Origin: Salsuginibacillus kocurii DSM 18087
Lineage (GTDB): Bacteria > Bacillota > Bacilli > Bacillales > Marinococcaceae
Direction of reading: 5' to 3'
NCBI RefSeq assembly: GCF_000377705.1
Contig: NZ_KB898626.1
Coordinates: 110,527-174,526 of the forward strand
Length of the DNA stretch: 64,000 nt
A model generated the notes under the pieces. That model saw nothing but the letters and a program-made list of their open reading frames with translations. It made no database searches and was not told the origin of the DNA. Below, one piece after another: positions 59,867 through 64,000 of this stretch; position 1 is the first letter of the stretch, and the number at the start of each line of letters is the position of its first letter. Made by a program: the position numbers and the translations under genes.

Positions 59867-60070
59867 TTAAAGTGAAATCTTGTTAATCCACGAATCGACT
59901 TCCCGCTCAGCCTCTTCTTCTGAATAATTGTAGCGATCCTGAAGTTTACCAATTAATTTATCACGATTGCCATCAACAAAGCGTACATCATCGTCTGTTA
60001 ATTTACTCCATTGCCGTTTCGCTTCTCCGGACATTTTGTTCCATTTGCCATGAAAATCTTCTCTGTTCAT
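59867..60070 (-). CDS. CsbD-family stress protein
   Basis: A 67-residue hydrophilic helical protein with the CsbD pattern: DFHGKWNKMSGEAKRQWSKLTDDDV, then DKLIGKLQDRYNYSEEEAEREVDSW. In Bacillus subtilis csbD is a sigma-B-dependent general stress gene. AAGGAGGTAAC precedes the ATG. It is the first gene of a likely pair with the 55-residue protein. Confidence 0.88.
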   Translation of the reverse strand: MNREDFHGKWNKMSGEAKRQWSKLTDDDVRFVDGNRDKLIGKLQDRYNYSEEEAEREVDSWINKISL

Positions 60071-60101
60071 TATAGTTACCTCCTTTTTGTTCGCTTTTCT
60101 T

Positions 60102-60299
60102 CTATGCTTTCAGTAAAGATATTTCCGCAATAAGCCCAGCTGAAACGTGCTCTTTCACATTCCGACCTTTGTATGAGTCGTTCCTAATGGCATTAGCCAT
60201 ATATGGATTGTTGAAGCTATTCGTTCTCTCCAATTGAACTACCACATGAACGCGTAAAAGTGGATTCTGCGTAGAGGGTGCAATACTTGTAGCTATCAT
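60102..60299 (-). CDS. Uncertain 65-residue protein
   Basis: An open frame of 65 codons (MIATSIAPSTQNPLLRVHVV, later YKGRNVKEHVSAGLIAEISL) with reasonable composition. No ribosome site precedes the start and I recognise no family. It lies just upstream of csbD on the same strand. It may be real or chance. Confidence 0.35.
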   Translation of the reverse strand: MIATSIAPSTQNPLLRVHVVVQLERTNSFNNPYMANAIRNDSYKGRNVKEHVSAGLIAEISLLKA

Positions 60300-60580
60300 T
60301 CATTTTTTATATTCGCTATAATTAAAGGTACTACATACATCGGGCTGTAGCCTAAAGATAGGGTAAGGGTAGCAAGAGAGAGTGATTTGCTTTTTATGTA
60401 CATCATGAGGGTTTGTTACAGGGTGGAGTTGATCAAAGTCGAGTGATCCTGCCGGGCTCCTGCAATAGTGAATCCAAATAGCCTTACATTAAAAAAAGCC
60501 CCCTCCTTTAAGAAATCAACCTTACTAAACAAATAAAGATAACTAAACACGTGCAAGATTAGTTGAAAGGAACGATTGTT

Positions 60581-62245
60581 GTGCCGCCCAACACCCGCAT
60601 CCGCCTCGGCTTGGTCACTGCCGTGGCTGTTTATTATGTATTTCCATTGACCATTATCGATTTAGCCCTTTTAATGGCCATGTTTGTCTGGGTACCAGCC
60701 CTTCTAAGCCTTGTCGTCCCAAAGCCGACCGCTATACGGAGCGACCAGATGGTCCGCAGCTTAAGCGAACGCAGCTACCCATTCGCGCTAATAAGCACGC
60801 TCGCTTTCATTCTACCTGAAGGAAACGGGCCGCTCATTGCCGCGGCCGCCTGGTTCTTCTATACTGCGCTTATCGGATGTGCCGGCCTGTTGCGTCAACT
60901 CCGGTATGGTTTTCAAAAAAGTGAAGAAGTCATCATCAATCTGGCTATGATCTATTTGCCGGTCGGAGGTGCCTGGCTTCTCCTGGGGGCCGGTGGCTTT
61001 GCGGATGTGCTGCCTTACACGAACGTCATCGTCTGGCTTACCGCCGTCCATTTTCACTATGCCGCTTTTATCCTGCTTGCTGTAACAGGTCTTTACGTTC
61101 GGTCTATAAAAGAAAAGCAGCACGCTCCCTTCTTCTGGCCATACCTTGCGACCCTTTTAGGACTTGGTCCGCTAATGGTCGCGTTCGGTATTATGCAAGG
61201 TCCGCCGCTGGAATTTTATTTCGTTATTATTTACGGGACAGCGCTTGTTCTGCTCGCTCTCTGGTGGCTTGGTGCAGCTTTTTACAGCCCACGGCTGCGC
61301 CGGGCGGAACGATTACTTTGGGGGAGTGGAGGCTTAGTTTTTCTCATAACGACGAGCTTTGCAGTTACGTATAGCTTCGGGCTATGGCAGGGAACGCTTA
61401 TCGTTGATATTCCTTGGATGGTTAATTGGCACGGGGCCGTCAACGCCCTTATTTTTACGACGCTCATTGTGATTGCATCCAAGCTGGCAGAAACTCAGCC
61501 AGCGTTGTCTGCGTTTGTGATGAGTGACTTGCGCACGAAAGGCTATGTCGGCAAGCGCCCGCTTGAAAAGAAAGAGTGGAAAGAAGACGACGCGCGTGCG
61601 CCAGCGCTTATAGCTGATTGGGAGCAGTACAGGAGCGCTGGTTTCGAACCGGCCGATGTGGCCCAGGAAGTGAAAGAATTTTACACCGATCCGACCCGTT
61701 ATAAGATGCGCGCTTTCATTCAATGGGGAAGCTGGACCCGACCATTTTTGCGGTTCAACCGTGCTGTTACGCGCCGCATGGGCCAATTGAATGTGCCGAT
61801 TGAACGGGAAGTAGAATTAGAAGGCACGCTCGCAGCTCTTTCAGAAAAACAGGATCGGCGCCCGCAGCCAAGTGCCTGGCTGCGCTGGCGCAAGGATACG
61901 AAAGAACACGTTTTTACTGCTATATACAGCACAGATGTACGAGAAGGCTATGCTTTTATGAACATTGCTTTGCCGCTTGCCCGCGGTGTGATGGTAGGCG
62001 TGCTCCGGCCGGAAAATGATAAAGAAGATGGTTTGTGGCTCACAAGCAGGGTAGGCAAAGGAGGAGAGGGCATATATATCACGCTCGGTCCCGTCACCGT
62101 CCGCACCCCGCTCGTAGAAACTTTTCACGTCTGGAAAGGAGAAACCGGCACACTGTATGCTGTCCAGGAACTCAAGCTCTGGCGTTTCCCTTTTCTGAAA
62201 GTGGAGCATGAACTAAAACGAAAAACTATGCCCTCACCCTCTTAA
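60581..62245 (+). CDS. YndJ-like membrane protein
   Basis: A 554-residue protein. The first 330 residues hold about ten hydrophobic helices, including VHFHYAAFILLAVTGLYV and VNWHGAVNALIFT with conserved histidines. The last 200 residues are soluble (TDPTRYKMRAFIQWGSWTRPF, then a beta-rich end). Size and layout fit Bacillus subtilis YndJ, of unknown role. Its G+C content looks higher than that of its neighbours. I choose the GTG at 60581 because AAAGGAA lies 8 bp upstream; the longer frame starts inside that site. Confidence 0.75.
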   Translation: MPPNTRIRLGLVTAVAVYYVFPLTIIDLALLMAMFVWVPALLSLVVPKPTAIRSDQMVRSLSERSYPFALISTLAFILPEGNGPLIAAAAWFFYTALIGCAGLLRQLRYGFQKSEEVIINLAMIYLPVGGAWLLLGAGGFADVLPYTNVIVWLTAVHFHYAAFILLAVTGLYVRSIKEKQHAPFFWPYLATLLGLGPLMVAFGIMQGPPLEFYFVIIYGTALVLLALWWLGAAFYSPRLRRAERLLWGSGGLVFLITTSFAVTYSFGLWQGTLIVDIPWMVNWHGAVNALIFTTLIVIASKLAETQPALSAFVMSDLRTKGYVGKRPLEKKEWKEDDARAPALIADWEQYRSAGFEPADVAQEVKEFYTDPTRYKMRAFIQWGSWTRPFLRFNRAVTRRMGQLNVPIEREVELEGTLAALSEKQDRRPQPSAWLRWRKDTKEHVFTAIYSTDVREGYAFMNIALPLARGVMVGVLRPENDKEDGLWLTSRVGKGGEGIYITLGPVTVRTPLVETFHVWKGETGTLYAVQELKLWRFPFLKVEHELKRKTMPSPS

Positions 62246-62267
62246 TAAGCAAGCGTGGTTTTTGTCT

Positions 62268-62553
62268 CTATACCTGAATTCGTGATGAAATAATTCATTC
62301 TTGGCTATTTACTATAAAAACGTTATTTTTTTTGTTAGTGAGTATAACTCGAATCCGTTTCAGGCGGAGGCTTTCCGCGGGCAACACTTCAGCCTCTTCA
62401 TTCGCAAAAAACGCTCACTGCGGGAAAAGCGAGCCAGGTGAGACTCCGCAGAACGAAACGGAGTGGAGTTTGAGGAGGCTCGCGATTCGCCCGCGAGGAA
62501 AGCGAACAGATGGATGGCATATCAACACCTGTTATCACGGATTCAGGTCTATA
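62268..62553. mobile_element. MITE-like element with long terminal inverted repeats
   Basis: CTATACCTGAATTCGTGAT at the left is mirrored by ATCACGGATTCAGGTCTATA at the right. Inside, CTTTCCGCGGGC (62371-62382) pairs with GCCCGCGAGGAAAG (62489-62502), flanking a GCGGGAAAAGCGAGCCAGGTGAG core of a kind widely repeated in Bacillus genomes. No protein is encoded; the open frame here is spurious. The rest of the gap to the csp promoter (62554-62672) holds nothing I can support. Confidence 0.65.
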
Positions 62554-62672
62554 CATAATTAGAAGCGAGTTAGGCTACCATCGGGTAAACGTTGAGGATG
62601 CTGAAAAAATGAGTTCAACTAATAGTAAGAAGGCATTGGTAAGCCTTCTATTACCTAATTATAGAAAAACCA

Positions 62673-62701
62673 TTGCATTAGCTGAATAGCTGTGATACTA
62701 T
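62673..62701 (+). promoter_or_regulatory. Promoter of csp copy 1
   Basis: TTGCAT and TACTAT with a 17-bp spacer. The start site would leave a 5' leader of about 120 nt, usual for cold-shock mRNAs. Confidence 0.75.
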
Positions 62702-62799
62702 ATAAATAAGCTAAAAGAGCAAGCTCGTGATTAAGAAGAAGGCAAGGTCTCAAGTGGGAACACCTTTCAGATCATTAGAGTAGCCATTAGCAATATTTA

Positions 62800-62814
62800 G
62801 CGGGAAAATCCCGC
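62800..62814 (+). promoter_or_regulatory. Hairpin just before the csp ribosome site
   Basis: GCGGG-AAAAT-CCCGC ends 2-3 nt before CAGGAGG. It is conserved in the second copy, where an extra G is in the loop. A role in temperature-dependent translation is plausible. Confidence 0.55.
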
Positions 62815-62829
62815 GCAGGAGGATTACAC

Positions 62830-63027
62830 ATGACTGAAGGTACAGTAAAGTGGTTTAACGCAGAAAAAGGATTTGGATTTATCGAAGTTGAAGGACAAGA
62901 CGACGTTTTTGTTCATTTCTCTGCGATCCAAGAAGAAGGTTTCAAAACACTTGAAGAAGGCCAAGCCGTTAAATTTGATATCGAACAAGGTCAGCGTGGC
63001 CCACAAGCGGCTAACGTTCAAAAATAA
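62830..63027 (+). CDS. Cold-shock protein, copy 1
   Basis: A 65-residue cold-shock domain protein with both RNA-binding motifs: [10 protein letters not shown] (RNP1) and VFVHFSAI (RNP2). It is a single-stranded nucleic-acid chaperone of the CspA/CspB family. AGGAGG precedes the ATG. It differs from copy 2 in two residues (Ala in place of Ser in HFSAI, Glu in place of Asp in TLEEG). Confidence 0.95.
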   Translation: MTEGTVKWFNAEKGFGFIEVEGQDDVFVHFSAIQEEGFKTLEEGQAVKFDIEQGQRGPQAANVQK

Positions 63028-63046
63028 GTACGGTATTTAAAAATTG

Positions 63047-63078
63047 CCTAGCGGCCCGCATTGCCGCTAGGTTTTTTT
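63047..63078 (+). terminator. Terminator of csp copy 1
   Basis: CCTAGCGG pairs with CCGCTAGG over 9 nt and is followed by seven T. The second copy begins the same hairpin at the window edge. Confidence 0.9.
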
Positions 63079-63081
63079 AAT

Positions 63082-63579
63082 GGCTCTACAATATTTGTTG
63101 GGGTATGTGAAAAATTGAGCATAAAAAACACGCGAACTCCAAAATCCGTTACACTCGAATTGACGAGGAACAAGAGAAGGATTGGAGTTGCGTGTTTATG
63201 AATTCTACCATGATTTTGCCTGGTTTAAGAAGACGTGGAGATTACTCATCCGAAGAGGTGAAAGGTGTTTTTCATCTTCATATCGAGATGCCCCGGACAG
63301 CACAGGAGTGTCCAATGTGCGGGGCATGAACGGAAAAGGTACACGATTACCGAAGCTAGCGGATTCAAAAAATAAAACTATTTGAACGAAAGACAGTCTT
63401 TTTTACCGTCGGCGCCTGTAGGAAGCGTGTTTCGGAGGCGAATCCTGTAATTCAACACTACCAGCGCCACTTCATGGAATGGAATCAAAAACCGGGGCGG
63501 GCCGCTCATTGGTTCCTCTGCCTGACTGCTGTGCAAAAAGATAAGTAACATCCACGCCCAAGACGCCCGCGCCAAGTGA
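63082..63579 (+). mobile_element. ISL3-family insertion sequence remnant
   Basis: The left end GGCTCTACAATATTTGTTGG resembles ISL3-family inverted repeats. A broken transposase follows: MNSTMILPGL, then in another frame VKGVFHLHIEMPRTAQECPM, CGA, stop, TEKVHDYRS, stop, RIQKIKLFERK, then CRKRVSEANPVIQHYQRHFM. The CPMCG zinc-finger start and the RRY.C..C.KR.-like second part are hallmarks of ISL3 transposases. Frame breaks, stop codons and loss of the catalytic C-terminal two-thirds make it inactive. The right end could not be placed. Confidence 0.8.
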
Positions 63580-63606
63580 AAAATCAGGCAGGCATTGCCT
63601 GATTTT
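63580..63606. terminator. Hairpin at the end of the IS remnant
   Basis: AAAATCAGGCA pairs perfectly with TGCCTGATTTT over 5 nt, just before the promoter of csp copy 2. Confidence 0.6.
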
Positions 63607-63616
63607 AGCAAAGCCA

Positions 63617-63645
63617 TTGCATTTATATGGCAGCTGTGCTACTAT
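63617..63645 (+). promoter_or_regulatory. Promoter of csp copy 2
   Basis: TTGCAT and TACTAT with a 17-bp spacer, the same elements and spacing as copy 1, although the spacer sequence itself has diverged. Confidence 0.75.
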
Positions 63646-63774
63646 ATAAATAAGCTAACAGAGCAAGCTCGTGATTTTAAATAAGGCAAGGTCTCAAGTG
63701 GGAACAGCTTTCAGATCATCAGAGTAGCCATTAGCAATATTTAGCGGGGAAAATCCCGCGCAGGAGGATTACAC

Positions 63775-63972
63775 ATGACTGAAGGTACAGTAAAGTGGTT
63801 TAACGCAGAAAAAGGATTTGGATTCATTGAAGTTGAAGGCCAGGACGACGTTTTCGTTCATTTCTCTTCCATCCAAGAAGAAGGTTTCAAAACACTTGAC
63901 GAAGGCCAAGCCGTTAAATTTGATATCGAACAAGGTCAGCGTGGCCCACAAGCGGCTAACGTTCAAAAATAA
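63775..63972 (+). CDS. Cold-shock protein, copy 2
   Basis: A 65-residue cold-shock domain protein almost identical to copy 1 (HFSSI and TLDEG are the differing places), with RNP1 [10 protein letters not shown] and RNP2 VFVHFSSI. Its leader of about 120 nt, including the hairpin before AGGAGG, is also duplicated. The 3' hairpin CCTAGCGG is cut by the window end. Confidence 0.95.
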   Translation: MTEGTVKWFNAEKGFGFIEVEGQDDVFVHFSSIQEEGFKTLDEGQAVKFDIEQGQRGPQAANVQK

Positions 63973-64000
63973 GTACGGTATTTAAAAATTGCCTAGCGGC

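Noticed and set aside
59655..59870. Hydrophobic 71-residue frame on the plus strand
   Set aside because: It is antisense to the 55-residue charged protein, which has a ribosome site and better composition.
62332..62562. 76-residue frame
   Set aside because: It lies within the MITE-like element and is made of its inverted repeats.
63182..63385. 67-residue frame near the cold-shock genes taken as a gene
   Set aside because: It mixes two frames of a broken ISL3 transposase; the conserved residues lie in another frame with stop codons.

Overview
The window comes from an endospore-forming Bacillaceae (low-GC Firmicutes), probably a salt- or alkali-adapted one. Evidence: strong AAGGAGG-type ribosome sites, spore-coat genes of the CotW/CotX type, the flhO-flhP pair, a SleB-type hydrolase, CsbD and cold-shock genes, and several extremely acidic secreted lipoproteins. 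The species assignment is inference; no rRNA, tRNA or CRISPR array was seen.

Layout. 1-4.2 kb (minus): flagellar rod/hook genes, a SleB-like hydrolase behind a block of palindromic repeats, a small membrane protein and a decayed glycerol kinase gene. 4.4-6.9 kb: an MFS transporter with a tautomerase, then two spore-coat genes. 6.9-10.7 kb (minus): sulfite reductase cysJ-cysI. 11-17 kb: a monooxygenase-like gene, a zinc block (yciC-type GTPase and a divergent flavoprotein around two Zur boxes), then a cobalamin riboswitch in front of metE. 17.5-25.4 kb: a PAS/AAA+ sigma-54 activator, a matching -24/-12 promoter, and a five-gene operon (BKACE, two dehydrogenases, GntP permease, acyl-CoA synthetase) that looks like an uncharacterised hydroxy-/keto-acid catabolic pathway. 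26-40 kb: assimilatory nitrate/nitrite reduction and siroheme synthesis (TrpD2-like gene, nasF, sirB-like, nasB, nasC; then narK, nirD and nasD on the other strand), interrupted by an SMR efflux pair. 40.6-42.7 kb: lmrA-lmrB-type drug efflux. 42.9-49.7 kb: GNAT enzymes, a PLD-like protein, an RDD protein, a TraB/GumN lipoprotein and an unusual nucleoside-deoxyribosyltransferase-like/GNAT fusion. 50-52.7 kb: 1-Cys peroxiredoxin, ArsR and a flavoprotein ending in CC. 53-62 kb: serpin lipoprotein, MBL hydrolase, two acidic YusW-like lipoproteins, a VanW-domain lipoprotein, CsbD and a YndJ-like membrane protein. 62.6-64 kb: two near-identical cold-shock genes, each with its own promoter, separated by an ISL3-family remnant.

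How it fits together. Nitrate and sulfur assimilation share a need for siroheme, and the siroheme genes sit in the nitrate operon. A 17-bp GlnR/TnrA-like motif occurs in front of both the siroheme/nasBC operon and nasD. Zinc and B12 control lie side by side: MetE is a zinc enzyme controlled by a B12 riboswitch and its neighbours carry Zur boxes. Intergenic space is rich in structured dispersed repeats: tandem palindromic blocks at 1.4 and 37.2 kb, a MITE-like pair at 49.9 and 54.4 kb with compensatory stem changes, a second pair at 46.7 and 48.1 kb, and a single MITE-like element at 62.3 kb.
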